From Chamaesiphon sp041738715 (lineage in GTDB: Bacteria; Cyanobacteriota; Cyanobacteriia; Cyanobacteriales; Chamaesiphonaceae), in the NCBI GenBank assembly GCA_041738715.1, contig JBGSPI010000139.1:1-64000 (forward strand): DNA of 64,000 bases, written 5' to 3'. Below are positions 6,702-16,098 of the stretch, piece by piece. Positions within the stretch are counted from its first letter, which is position 1. Every line of letters starts with the position of its first letter. The notes beneath the pieces are model-generated. The model was given only the letters and a program-made list of their open reading frames with translations, was not told the origin of the DNA and searched no databases. The translations under genes were made by a program, and so were the position numbers.

Positions 6702-8600
6702 TTATTGCTGATCGATAAATTTTCGGCACCAAATTTCAATGCATAGTAGTGATAGCAAGGTATAAGATGCATCTATTTTACCGCTATCATTTTGCCCAAT
6801 CAGAGTATTCACAGCAATTGGGTCAAAAAATCCCCGACGTTTCAGGCTATCTGCTGAAAGGAGATCGCCAACCAATTCTCGCAATTCATACCGCATCCAG
6901 TGCCGCAACGGCGCACCAAAACCACTCTTGGATCGATAGATTACATCATGGGGCAAATAAGGTTCCATTGCTTTCTTCACCACCCACTTACCTTCTTTGC
7001 CTCTTTGTTTAAATTGGGCAGGAATACGTGCAGCAAACTCAACCAGCTCTAGATCTAGAAAAGGCACCCGAACTTCTACTCCGACAGCCATCGACATCTT
7101 ATCAGTGTAAGTCAGGTTGTGGTCGGTGAGGAAAAACCTTTGCTCTAGTGCTAACATGCGTTCCAGTCGTGAAGTAGATTTCGGTAATGAGACGAGAAAA
7201 TCAAGCATCGGCTCTACAGCGGTTTCTGTGCCCACAGCCTCACGAAACTCTTCTGTATATAGGCTCTTTATCTGTTGTTCTGGTGCCCAGACGAAGTAGT
7301 TTGCCAACCGAGCATCTCCATCTAGTCCAGCATTGTTAAACAACTTTGCCAGCCGCCGAAACATTGGTTGGCGCTGATCCAAACGAGATAATCCTCGATC
7401 TAGTCCATTCCGAATCCCTGTGGGCAACCAAGTCCAATAAGTCTCTGCCTCTAAGGCTAAATGCCGTCTGTAACCCGTGAACAAGTCGTCGCCTCCGGCC
7501 CCAGACAACAATACCTTGATCCCATTTTCCCTTGCTAGATGACTAATGTAGAGTACATTGAGTGGGGCTGGATCTGCCAAAGGTTCGTCTAGCTGATAAA
7601 CCATTTCTTCTAAAGCGGCTGCCATGCGTGAGGCATCGATACTAACTACTTCTAACGGCACGCCAAGATGGGCAGCAACCTTGCGTGCATAGGGTAAGTC
7701 ATCAGTTATTCCTTCCTCAGTTACACCCTTTGCCTCAATAGTGAAACAAAGGATATTTGGCACTTGCTCTCGCGCCAGCGCGACCACAGCACTTGAGTCC
7801 AGCCCTCCCGATAGAAAAGCACCGACGGGGACATCAGCGATTAATTGCCGCTGTACGGCTGTTCTCAGTGCAGTTTCAGTGCCACGAATGGCATCAGTTT
7901 GAGTCATAACACTTGGGCCAGCTTGAAACGCAGGCAACTGAAACCACTGCCAACGGCGGGCAATTTGGCCAGCTACAACTACCATTGCCTCGCCGGGGCC
8001 AAGTTTGCGGATATTTTTAAGGGGCGTTCCGTTACCTGGACACCAGAGAAAACTTAGGTATCGATGGAGTGCGGGTGCGTCAATATCACCCGCATCTTCA
8101 AGGATAGGTAGGAGTGCTTTGATCTCACTAGCGAAAACAACACCCTCTCCTCCGGCGTAAAAATAGAAAGGTTTGACTCCCAAAGCATCTCGTGCCAAAA
8201 ATAACTCTTGGCAATTTCGATCCCAAATGGCAAACGCGAAAATCCCGTTCAGCTTAACGAGCATGTCTTTCCCGTCGCGTAGATAAAGTGCGAGCAGGAC
8301 TTCCGTATCAGAATGACCTTTGAATTGAAAACCTTCAGACTCCAGTTCAATACGGAGTTCTGGAAAATTGTAGATCTCACCATTGAAGATTAGCACTACT
8401 GACTGATCTTCACTGAGCATTGGTTGATGACCAAGGGGCGAAAGATCTTGGATCGCAAGTCGCACATGGCCGAGACCAATGCCCGCTTCTTGGTCAAAGA
8501 ATAAGCCAAAGTCGTCAGGACCGCGATGAGTAAGATTATTCAGACTGTCGCGGAGTGAAGATTGGGTAAAAGAACCAACAAAGCCGAGGATTCCACACAT
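6702..8600 (-). CDS. asnB: Glutamine-dependent asparagine synthase-like amidotransferase
   Basis: 632 residues, a full-length class II amidotransferase. Cys2 of MCGILGF is the glutaminase nucleophile, followed by RGPDD and the NGEIYN loop. The synthetase domain has the ATP pyrophosphatase loop SGGLDSS at 264-270. Housekeeping AsnB makes asparagine from aspartate, but copies inside polysaccharide clusters (WbpS type) amidate uronic acids of the repeat unit. Here the wecB/wecC pair in the same cluster could supply such an acid. The gene lies between a methyltransferase and a glycosyltransferase, and its start overlaps the stop of the upstream gene at 8600. Family certain, substrate inferred. 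Confidence 0.88.
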   Translation of the reverse strand: MCGILGFVGSFTQSSLRDSLNNLTHRGPDDFGLFFDQEAGIGLGHVRLAIQDLSPLGHQPMLSEDQSVVLIFNGEIYNFPELRIELESEGFQFKGHSDTEVLLALYLRDGKDMLVKLNGIFAFAIWDRNCQELFLARDALGVKPFYFYAGGEGVVFASEIKALLPILEDAGDIDAPALHRYLSFLWCPGNGTPLKNIRKLGPGEAMVVVAGQIARRWQWFQLPAFQAGPSVMTQTDAIRGTETALRTAVQRQLIADVPVGAFLSGGLDSSAVVALAREQVPNILCFTIEAKGVTEEGITDDLPYARKVAAHLGVPLEVVSIDASRMAAALEEMVYQLDEPLADPAPLNVLYISHLARENGIKVLLSGAGGDDLFTGYRRHLALEAETYWTWLPTGIRNGLDRGLSRLDQRQPMFRRLAKLFNNAGLDGDARLANYFVWAPEQQIKSLYTEEFREAVGTETAVEPMLDFLVSLPKSTSRLERMLALEQRFFLTDHNLTYTDKMSMAVGVEVRVPFLDLELVEFAARIPAQFKQRGKEGKWVVKKAMEPYLPHDVIYRSKSGFGAPLRHWMRYELRELVGDLLSADSLKRRGFFDPIAVNTLIGQNDSGKIDASYTLLSLLCIEIWCRKFIDQQ

Positions 8601-9706
8601 TAATTTGTTGCTCCTAAAGCGTCCAGAAGCAACTTACAGTTGGTTCCAGGATCATGGTTTTTCTGAACAATTCTCAAAGCCGCTAAAGAGTGATCTGATA
8701 CTGCGGTTGGATTGGTAAAGTAAAACTCCATAGCATTTGCCAGTGCTTGCGCATCTCTAGGCGGAATGAGTATACCATTTATTTTGTCATGGAGGGAGTC
8801 CGCCACTGCTCCAACATCAGTAACAATAGCAGGTAATCCTACAGTCATCGCTTCAATCAATGACATGGGAAATCCTTCAGCATAACTCGGCAGGACAAAA
8901 ACATCGGAATTGGCAATCACCTCATCCCGGTCTTGCTGCGACAACCAACCCAATGCAGAAACATTCCTCTCCCAACCCCGGTTAATAATAATCTCCCTGA
9001 TTTCTTCTACGAGTGTTCCACCGCCAACAAACGTGAAGAATATTTGGTATTTAGGGAGGAGTATTTCCAATGCCTCAATAATCTCGTAAATACCTTTTTC
9101 TTTAATCATCCATCCAACAAAACAAAATTTGACGACTAAATTATCTGCCAGATGTCTGCATTTTAGATGCCTGTTACTTGTTTCAACAGAAGATAACCAA
9201 TAATGAACAGTGACGATGTGTTTATCTTCTACATCAAGTTCGTGAAATAATGTGACCCAATTAGAGCCACTGGCTGCAAGTTTATCGGGAACTTTTAGCA
9301 TGAAACTAATCAACCAGCGAGTGAAAGTAGATTTTTTTTTCACTGAAAAAAACCAGCCATCTACAATAAATAGAATCGTTGGTACTGAAAAAAATCTGCC
9401 AATAGCACATAACATAACTCTTTCGTAGAAGCTCCAGCCTGCACCTGAAAAAACAACCACCCCTACCCTTCTTTTAGCATGGAGCAACCTGGTTAACTCA
9501 ATAATTCGACTGAATCCTGAAGCCATTCTTTGGTGCAACGGGATCAACTCAAATCCATCACGAAGTGCATTAACTATATCAACTTCAATATCGACCTTTT
9601 GAGCATAGTCAACCACCCCATTTGAAAGAGTTAGGACTCCTCCATATTGAATTGGCGTATTTCCTGTTGACTTTGCACCGACAATAACAATACTAAGTTT
9701 TTCCAT
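8600..9706 (-). CDS. Glycosyltransferase family 4
   Basis: A retaining GT-B glycosyltransferase of 368 residues. The C-terminal nucleotide-sugar domain shows FVGGGTLVEEI, then LPSYAEGFPMSLIEAM with the family's paired Glu residues, and a G-rich turn. I chose the start at 9706 (MEKLSIVIVGA): the upstream 17 codons overlap the previous gene, while this ATG forms a TAATG junction with the stop of the epimerase gene. Donor and acceptor sugars cannot be read from the sequence. Confidence 0.85.
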   Translation of the reverse strand: MEKLSIVIVGAKSTGNTPIQYGGVLTLSNGVVDYAQKVDIEVDIVNALRDGFELIPLHQRMASGFSRIIELTRLLHAKRRVGVVVFSGAGWSFYERVMLCAIGRFFSVPTILFIVDGWFFSVKKKSTFTRWLISFMLKVPDKLAASGSNWVTLFHELDVEDKHIVTVHYWLSSVETSNRHLKCRHLADNLVVKFCFVGWMIKEKGIYEIIEALEILLPKYQIFFTFVGGGTLVEEIREIIINRGWERNVSALGWLSQQDRDEVIANSDVFVLPSYAEGFPMSLIEAMTVGLPAIVTDVGAVADSLHDKINGILIPPRDAQALANAMEFYFTNPTAVSDHSLAALRIVQKNHDPGTNCKLLLDALGATN

Positions 9707-10545
9707 TACTTTATCAATTTTTCTATACCTTGGTACAATGTTATTTGTGGACTCCAATTCAGATATTTTTTTGCTCTTTCAATGTTTGCCTGAGTGTCTA
9801 GAACCTCACCTCTACGAACCTCATTATCAGAGTAAACATTTAAGCTCGTACCCTTAATTTTTTGAACCATATCTATCAGATCTGAGACGGAATAACTAAC
9901 ACCAGTACCAATATTGAAAATATTGAATGCTTGCTTAATTTCAACAGCCTTAACAATAGCCTCAACCAAATCATCAATATAAATATAATCTCGCTTAGGT
10001 TCTAAATCTTTGACTTTAACCATCTTACCCGAACATACTTGATTGATAATCGATGGTATTAGAAAATGATCGGGCTGGCCAATACCATAAATGTTGAACG
10101 GACGCAGAATAATTGCGCTAATTCCATAATTTTCGGTATAAAACTGACAGACTTCTTCTGCCAATTTCTTCGATAGTGCATAAGGGCTATTTGCCTGTAG
10201 TGGTGCAGATTCTGGGATTGGAAGCGTGTCAGGATTACCGTACAAATAAGAACTGATGAAGACAAGCTTAGCATTATGTCTTTTGCAGTAGTTGAGTGCA
10301 GCTAAAGTACCCATGAAGTTAGTTTTTATAAAAGCAGCAGGTTCTTCCCAGCTATGAGGGACAAATGTTCGAGCTGCTAAGTGGATGAGCACGCTTGCCG
10401 CTGGGAACTTCAACCAAGTAGTTTCATCGGCAATATCGCCCTCATAGCTACTTACTTCGACTACTTCATGATCCATAGCGCGAAGCTTCGGAACCAAATT
10501 TTTTCCAACAAATCCGGTTGCACCCGTGACTAGAATCTTAACCAT
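9706..10545 (-). CDS. NAD-dependent epimerase/dehydratase (extended SDR)
   Basis: 279 residues. The Rossmann motif TGATGFVG is at 7-14, with the YALSK active-site Tyr/Lys later. It falls in the nucleotide-sugar epimerase/reductase group, and its shorter length (no long C-terminal substrate lobe) suggests a 4-reductase or epimerase rather than a 4,6-dehydratase. It overlaps the upstream nucleotidyltransferase gene by 8 bases and the downstream glycosyltransferase by one base. Together with the two genes upstream (nucleotidyltransferase and LegB-like dehydratase) it may form a three-step nucleotide-sugar route. Confidence 0.8.
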   Translation of the reverse strand: MVKILVTGATGFVGKNLVPKLRAMDHEVVEVSSYEGDIADETTWLKFPAASVLIHLAARTFVPHSWEEPAAFIKTNFMGTLAALNYCKRHNAKLVFISSYLYGNPDTLPIPESAPLQANSPYALSKKLAEEVCQFYTENYGISAIILRPFNIYGIGQPDHFLIPSIINQVCSGKMVKVKDLEPKRDYIYIDDLVEAIVKAVEIKQAFNIFNIGTGVSYSVSDLIDMVQKIKGTSLNVYSDNEVRRGEVLDTQANIERAKKYLNWSPQITLYQGIEKLIK

Positions 10546-11251
10546 TCATAAATACTCCTTTCATGCTGTCAAATTCCTCGATCGCCTGCATATAGTCATT
10601 AGGTCTTCCAATATCCAGCCAGTAGCCATTGTAGGATTTAACTGTTACCTGGTATTTCACAGTAAGGAGATCTAGCATGAGATTATCAAACCCATAGGTC
10701 TTACCATCAGGGATAAATTTCAAAACCTCCTGACTAAGCATATAAATGCCCATGCTCACATCATAGGTTGTCGTGGGCTTTTCCCGAAAACCGATCAGGT
10801 TGCCCTGTTCATCAGTATCTAATACACCGTAGTCTATCCGATGTTCTCTTTGATGAGATGAAATTGTAAATAGACTTTTACTGTTCACATGGCAATCGTA
10901 AAAATCTCCAAAATCCAAGTCGGTAAGAATATCACCATTCATGACCAGAAAATTTGCAGGAAGATCTGTAATTAAGTGCAAGGGACCCATTGTCCCCAAC
11001 GGTTGACTCTCCAAAGAATAGTCTATCAGAACTCCCCACTTGTCACCATCACCAAAAAAAGTCTTAATTAGATCTGCTTGATGGTTAACAGCGATCGTAA
11101 TGCGATCGAAACCATAGCGTACCAGTTGTCTGATCACAACTTCTAGAATAGGGTAATCACCAATCGGCATGAGTGGTTTTGGCAAGACGACTGTATAAGG
11201 TCGCAAACGTGTACCCTTACCACCCGCTAAAATAACTGCTCTTTTAGACAT
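10538..11251 (-). CDS. Sugar-phosphate nucleotidyltransferase
   Basis: 237 residues, a single NTP-transferase domain. The N-terminal signature LAGGKGTRLRPYT at 8-20 binds the nucleotide, followed by KPLMPIG and, later, the metal-binding VMNGDILTD segment. It activates a sugar 1-phosphate to an NDP-sugar. It lacks the CBS domains of PtmE-type legionaminic-pathway guanylyltransferases and the left-handed helix of GlmU. Base and sugar specificity are unresolved. The gene is coupled by overlap to the SDR gene downstream. Confidence 0.85.
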   Translation of the reverse strand: MSKRAVILAGGKGTRLRPYTVVLPKPLMPIGDYPILEVVIRQLVRYGFDRITIAVNHQADLIKTFFGDGDKWGVLIDYSLESQPLGTMGPLHLITDLPANFLVMNGDILTDLDFGDFYDCHVNSKSLFTISSHQREHRIDYGVLDTDEQGNLIGFREKPTTTYDVSMGIYMLSQEVLKFIPDGKTYGFDNLMLDLLTVKYQVTVKSYNGYWLDIGRPNDYMQAIEEFDSMKGVFMNG

Positions 11252-11328
11252 TAAAACTTACTCAATTTCTGATAGGTCGAGGTAAAACAATTGACAAAGA
11301 CAGATCCCATTTTCAATAAAGTTTATTA

Positions 11329-12324
11329 TCAAAGATTGTAAATATCAATCTTATAGCGCTCTAGGTTGTCCTTGTTGGAAAACCATTCGATAGTTTTAGT
11401 CAGCCCACGCTTGAAGCCGTCTAGACCAGCATACTGTGGAGTCCATCCCATCAATTGCTCTGCTCTGTCGTAGCTAGCAAAGAGGCGTTCAACCTCGCTA
11501 TTTTCTGGACGGAGACGGACAGAATCACACTCAATATCAATCTGCACTCCCATCAATTCGGCAATAGTTTTGGCTGTATCCCCAACGGAAATCTCAAAGC
11601 CACTTCCGATATTTGTAACTGTTCCATTATTAGCATCACAGTTCATCGCCGAAATAAAGCCGCGCGCTGTATCTTCTACGAAGGAAAAGTCACGAGTGGG
11701 GAGTAGTGCGCCCAGTTTAATCTGACGTTTACCAGCAGCAATCTGGGTGATGATCGTAGGGATCACTGCCCGCGCAGACTGTCGTGGACCGTAGGTATTA
11801 AAAGGCCGCAGAACCGCAACAGGAGTACCAAAAGACATGTAAAACGAGAGCGCAATCTGATCTGCGCCAATTTTACTAGCAGAGTAAGGAGACTGACCCT
11901 GTAATGGGTGTTCTTCAGTAATGGGGACGAACTGCGCTGTACCATACACTTCGCTAGTAGATGTATGCACTACTTTTTTTACACCCAGTTCACGCGCCGC
12001 TTGTACCACATTTAATGTACCCTTCACATTAGTATCAATGTAGGTATCTGGCGAGTGATAGGAATATGGAATGGCGATGAGCGCAGCTAAGTGCAACACC
12101 ACATCACATCCAGTCATTGCGGTTTTCACGCCATAGGGATCGCGGATATCCCCAGCAAATACCTCAAATTTTCCTTTTATATCAGCACCGCAGTGGTCTA
12201 GCCAACCCCAGGAATTGAAGGAGTTGTAGAGCACAAAGGCTCTAACATCATGACCTTCACGTACCAAAGTTTCAGTGAGGTGAGAGCCGATAAAACCGTC
12301 AGCACCAGTGATCAGAATTTTCAT
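11329..12324 (-). CDS. LegB-like NDP-sugar 4,6-dehydratase (SDR)
   Basis: 331 residues. It has TGADGFIGSH at 6-15, the stretch YNSFNSWGWLD, TSTSEVYGTA and the catalytic YSASK (Y147, K151). That combination, with RPFNTYGPRQSARAVIPT, is characteristic of the LegB group, which 4,6-dehydrates NDP-GlcNAc with retention at C5 as the first step to legionaminic acid and related 6-deoxy amino sugars. No LegC aminotransferase specific to this route was seen, so the final product is open. The preceding 169 bases up to the Wzy-like gene hold nothing recognised. Confidence 0.8.
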   Translation of the reverse strand: MKILITGADGFIGSHLTETLVREGHDVRAFVLYNSFNSWGWLDHCGADIKGKFEVFAGDIRDPYGVKTAMTGCDVVLHLAALIAIPYSYHSPDTYIDTNVKGTLNVVQAARELGVKKVVHTSTSEVYGTAQFVPITEEHPLQGQSPYSASKIGADQIALSFYMSFGTPVAVLRPFNTYGPRQSARAVIPTIITQIAAGKRQIKLGALLPTRDFSFVEDTARGFISAMNCDANNGTVTNIGSGFEISVGDTAKTIAELMGVQIDIECDSVRLRPENSEVERLFASYDRAEQLMGWTPQYAGLDGFKRGLTKTIEWFSNKDNLERYKIDIYNL

Positions 12325-12493
12325 ATTAACTCAATTGATTAAGGATTTTTATATTCGGAGGTAAAATCAAGATTTTTGTCTGCCATTGACATTCTAGGCT
12401 CGACTTTATCTATCTGTTTTCATCTGGGCTTTACAGCAATTCCGGCTATCATGATGTACACTCTTTATCTTTAGCCTTTTCACTGATTAACTT

Positions 12494-13804
12494 TCATGGC
12501 TTAGGATGTACCTCATAGCTGCTGTAAGTGCTGTATTTTGATTGGATGGTTGTTTCATTTGACTGTAAATATCGCAAAAGCGATGGTGCAAACAAGAAAG
12601 CGAATGAAGCTGATTCTAGAAACGTAGTTCTTTGGAATACAAAAGGAAAAGTAACAATTAAAGAGGGGAAGACGACGAGGGTATCTAACCCATATTTTCT
12701 CTCTGGTTTCATTAAAGATACTATTGGGATAATTATGCAGTTGATCAGCACCCTCATATATCCAAAAAAAGCAATAACACCACCAGTTATCAATGCCACG
12801 CCAGGAGAAAAATTTGAGCCAGAAAAGTCTGAATTGTTTATTTCAGAGAACGATCCTCCGCCGCTAGGTAGCCGCATACCAAGCGGGTATTTAAACATCA
12901 AGTTTGGCAAATTCTGAATTGTTACTGAAGCATTTTTTTCTCTAACTGTTGCAGAATTGTCCTTCTGGACATATGACGCTGATATATACGGACTAGCAAA
13001 ACTAATTATTCCAATAGCGAATATCAGGACAAAAAACGAAGCTAATCCAATGGCAAATCCTGATTGCTTTAACTTCATGAGTATATATACCAACACAAGT
13101 ATCATTAGGCTGATATAGCCCCCAAGAGAGTCTGTCAAAAAGAAAGCCAGAGCAAAAACAGTCAATCCGATGAATTTTCCGTAGTTTAAAGCATATAAAA
13201 TAGCCGGAAGAAGGAACATTGACAAAGTTCCAGGCTCAAGAAAAACGCTGTAAAAACGATAGTAAGCACTACCATCATAAATCACATGGAAAATAGATAT
13301 TAAAGAAGATCCAAATTCCCCATACGGGGTTTCAATAATCCTAAAAGATAAAACGTCCATAGAGACTAGGTTGTATTCCAACAACCCAATTATGGTAGTA
13401 ATTAACATAAAGCGATAAAAAAAGAGCCAAATTGTTTCACTATCAATTACGCTCCGAATCAAAAGTGGTACTGAAAGATATGCGGCCCAGGGTATCAATA
13501 GACCAAAAGCACTTGTCGCACCACTCAAGATCATGTTCAGTAAAAAGCCAGTATAGATCATAATTCCTGGAAGTGCATAAGATTTCAAGACATTCTGTTC
13601 AAAAACACCATTGATAACATTTTTTGCGGCTTTGACACTTAAACCAACCATTACGATCAAATTTATCAATCTCGATAGATCGACAAGATTTAGAGTAAAC
13701 TTAATACAAGTTAATTGAAAAACCAACACCATGGAAAAGATTATCAAAATCTTTACTCGTGTATTCGCCTGCTTGATATTTGGTTGGTGAGAAGAACTGC
13801 TCAT
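12494..13804 (-). CDS. Wzy-like/O-antigen ligase-type membrane protein
   Basis: 436 residues with about ten to twelve hydrophobic segments and a large polar loop (roughly 270-320) before the last membrane block, the layout of O-antigen polymerases and ligases. Sequence conservation in these families is low, so the assignment rests on topology and on its place in a polysaccharide cluster two bases from a family 2 glycosyltransferase gene. It would join repeat units on the periplasmic side of the membrane. A dedicated Wzx flippase was not found nearby. Confidence 0.7.
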   Translation of the reverse strand: MSSSSHQPNIKQANTRVKILIIFSMVLVFQLTCIKFTLNLVDLSRLINLIVMVGLSVKAAKNVINGVFEQNVLKSYALPGIMIYTGFLLNMILSGATSAFGLLIPWAAYLSVPLLIRSVIDSETIWLFFYRFMLITTIIGLLEYNLVSMDVLSFRIIETPYGEFGSSLISIFHVIYDGSAYYRFYSVFLEPGTLSMFLLPAILYALNYGKFIGLTVFALAFFLTDSLGGYISLMILVLVYILMKLKQSGFAIGLASFFVLIFAIGIISFASPYISASYVQKDNSATVREKNASVTIQNLPNLMFKYPLGMRLPSGGGSFSEINNSDFSGSNFSPGVALITGGVIAFFGYMRVLINCIIIPIVSLMKPERKYGLDTLVVFPSLIVTFPFVFQRTTFLESASFAFLFAPSLLRYLQSNETTIQSKYSTYSSYEVHPKP

Positions 13805-13805
13805 A

Positions 13806-14696
13806 TTAACTTGTTTTTTTGAAAAGTAGGCTGACCAAGAAATATAGAGATTTCAATTTTAGCTCCGTTCTTCCATATCGAAGACTAAACAAAAGGCTTT
13901 GGTGTGCTTCATTGAAGTCGTGTTTCAGGAAAGCATGGTGCCCTCTGGTGTACTCAATGAGAGATTGAAACCTCTTCTGTTCCTTCTCACTACTTAACAC
14001 ATCTATAAATGCAGCACTAGCAGTTTTTACTGGAATAGACATATCCTTACGTGAGATGCCTTGGGCATGATGCATGTAATAACCGAGGCTCTTTGGTATG
14101 TAACAAAATCTATCTGTTATCTCCGCAATACGTAGCCAAGTATTGTAGTCCTCTGTCCCAACCATTTCCGGGTTTTGATCAATCCCGCCGATTCGCTCTA
14201 GCAAATTCTTACGCACCACTACTGAAGAAGTGGCAAAGGCACTACCGTTTACAAGTAAGTCGGTAAGTACTGGTTTTTTCAACTTGCGACCCTTAATATA
14301 TTTCCATCCTAAGAGAGCAGACTGTTCTCTTACAATCTTTAGATCGTGAAAGATTAGATCGACATCTTCTTGAAATCGATCGATGCAAACCTGTAGTTTG
14401 TTGGGTGTCCACCAGTCGTCTGAATCGAGAAAGCAGATCCAATCACCTTTTGCTTGGCTAATACCATAGTTGCGCGACGCAGCGATTATACCATTGTTAC
14501 TAAAATTCAATAGACTTATACGCGGGTCCGCAAAATCCTTGATAATTTGAATAGTATCATCTTGAGAATAGTTATTCACAATAATTGCTTCCCAATGAGG
14601 ATATGTTTGATTCCTGAGCGAATCAAGCAGCGTTTTTAGGAAGTGACCATGATTGTAAGTTGGAATAACAATAGATACTAGCGGTGTATCAGTCAT
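13806..14696 (-). CDS. Glycosyltransferase family 2
   Basis: A GT-A fold inverting glycosyltransferase of 296 residues. VSIVIPTYNHG lies at 7-17, and the metal/nucleotide-binding DSDDWW starts at 91. The C-terminal roughly 80 residues are helical and basic. There is no membrane segment. The gene overlaps the upstream SDR gene by four bases (ATGA type) and is followed after one base by the Wzy-like gene, so it is probably a repeat-unit glycosyltransferase. Donor unknown. Confidence 0.87.
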   Translation of the reverse strand: MTDTPLVSIVIPTYNHGHFLKTLLDSLRNQTYPHWEAIIVNNYSQDDTIQIIKDFADPRISLLNFSNNGIIAASRNYGISQAKGDWICFLDSDDWWTPNKLQVCIDRFQEDVDLIFHDLKIVREQSALLGWKYIKGRKLKKPVLTDLLVNGSAFATSSVVVRKNLLERIGGIDQNPEMVGTEDYNTWLRIAEITDRFCYIPKSLGYYMHHAQGISRKDMSIPVKTASAAFIDVLSSEKEQKRFQSLIEYTRGHHAFLKHDFNEAHQSLLFSLRYGRTELKLKSLYFLVSLLFKKTS

Positions 14697-15652
14697 GCTT
14701 TCATCTCCTGCACGTTTTTACATAGGCGTAGAGTTTCATCAATTTCTGCATCAATACTGCCTTGTGGACAAAATCCTGTCTGCTTGAGTTTGTTGCAGTC
14801 ATACCGTAAATCATCCCCTATTTCACCCTCTGCTGGCTGAATTCGCACAATTTCTGGGCTAAATCCCAAAGTTTTTTGGCAACGCGAGGCAATCCGCTGC
14901 GTCATTTCCCAGACACTCAATGATAGATCCCCACCAAGATTAAACAGACCATCGCCGCACGCCTCTGGACTTAATCCAACTAGATGTACTACTGCTCGAC
15001 CAACATCTGCCAAGGTGATAAAATCCCGCTGCTGTAAGCCACTAGATCGTAACACTAATTTTTGGTTCTCTATCGCTTGACGACATAGATCATTTACCAG
15101 CAATGTCCACCGATCTACCTGGGGATGGGTTGGTACGCCAAATCCATTGGAAAGCCGCACTACAATCCCCGTGATCTCTTGACGATCGTGGGCTGCCAGT
15201 ACAAAGTCTTCTGCAGCATGGTGAGTGATAGCATAGGGATGGACTGGTCTAGGTAGTGTTTTTTCAGTGATCTGACCAACTAATGGTGCACCATAGACAT
15301 GGGCTGTAGAAAAATAGATAAAACGTCTTACACCTGCAACGATCGTCGCTTGTAGTACATTCAGCGTACCCAATGTGTTGACTAAAACAGCCTGATTTGG
15401 ATCGGTGACACAATCGTTCTCATTCATCGCGGCTAGATGCACCACGGTTTGGACATCAGCTAGAGCCACTGAGAGAGATTTTGGGTCAAGTACGTCCATC
15501 TGGACAGTTTCAGCTTGGGGGAGCCAATCTGGTGCTGGTTGAGCCTTGCGACTGCCCAGTCGAACAACCCAGTCTTGCTCCTGTGCTAATTCAACGGCAA
15601 TTCTGCCACCGATGTAGCCAAATCCACCTGTAACAAGTACACGATTAATCAT
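14693..15652 (-). CDS. SDR sugar-nucleotide reductase/epimerase, YxxxH variant
   Basis: 319 residues of extended SDR type with TGGFGYIG at 8-15 and STAHVYG at 115-121. The usual YxxxK active site reads YAITH (Y140, H144), so the catalytic Lys is replaced by His. The same text occurs in some nucleotide-sugar SDRs I recall, so this may be a subfamily trait rather than damage. It is coupled by four-base overlaps to the cupin epimerase upstream and the glycosyltransferase downstream. In context it would reduce or epimerise a CDP-4-keto-6-deoxyhexose made by rfbF/rfbG. Confidence 0.78.
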   Translation of the reverse strand: MINRVLVTGGFGYIGGRIAVELAQEQDWVVRLGSRKAQPAPDWLPQAETVQMDVLDPKSLSVALADVQTVVHLAAMNENDCVTDPNQAVLVNTLGTLNVLQATIVAGVRRFIYFSTAHVYGAPLVGQITEKTLPRPVHPYAITHHAAEDFVLAAHDRQEITGIVVRLSNGFGVPTHPQVDRWTLLVNDLCRQAIENQKLVLRSSGLQQRDFITLADVGRAVVHLVGLSPEACGDGLFNLGGDLSLSVWEMTQRIASRCQKTLGFSPEIVRIQPAEGEIGDDLRYDCNKLKQTGFCPQGSIDAEIDETLRLCKNVQEMKA

Positions 15653-16098
15653 CGGTGTTTGATCTCCCAGTTATAAGGAATAGAAGGGTCAAAAGGATCG
15701 CGGCGATCGATTTCGCCTGGGGTATGGGGAATGGTGGCGCAGTTAGCGATGATCGCCATTTCATCGCCAATACCCTTGAATCCATTCCAGACGAGGGGAG
15801 GTACAGTGACTAAACAGTAATTATCTGGACCGAGAAACAATTCTTGAACCTCACCATAGGTGGGACTACCCGCCCGATCGTCGTAGAGAACGAATTTAAT
15901 CTGGCCGTGGGGAACTGCATAGTTTAATGTCATTTCTTTGTGGATATGCCAGCCCTTGATCGCGCCGGGATAAACGCAGGAAAAGTAAATTTCCCCAAAT
16001 TGCTCAAAGGCAGGATCGCCAACCTTCAGCATATGCATGACCTTACCCCGCTCATCCAGAATCTGGCGTAACGGTGTAACTTTAATACCTTCAATCAT
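15649..16098 (-). CDS. dTDP-4-dehydrorhamnose 3,5-epimerase-like cupin
   Basis: 149 residues, shorter than the roughly 180 of typical RmlC. The cupin strand GWHIHKEMTLNYAV carries the His expected near the active site, and VTVPPLVWNGFKG corresponds to the later RmlC loop. Lying between CDP-glucose 4,6-dehydratase and an SDR, it most likely epimerises C3 and/or C5 of CDP-4-keto-6-deoxyglucose rather than a dTDP sugar. It overlaps both neighbours by 4-8 bases. An epimerase role is likely; which carbon is changed cannot be told. Confidence 0.8.
   Translation of the reverse strand: MIEGIKVTPLRQILDERGKVMHMLKVGDPAFEQFGEIYFSCVYPGAIKGWHIHKEMTLNYAVPHGQIKFVLYDDRAGSPTYGEVQELFLGPDNYCLVTVPPLVWNGFKGIGDEMAIIANCATIPHTPGEIDRRDPFDPSIPYNWEIKHR

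Noticed and set aside
12528..12917. A 129-codon plus-strand frame antisense to the Wzy-like gene.
   Set aside because: The minus-strand protein has a coherent membrane topology; the plus-strand text has no domain and no proper upstream signals.
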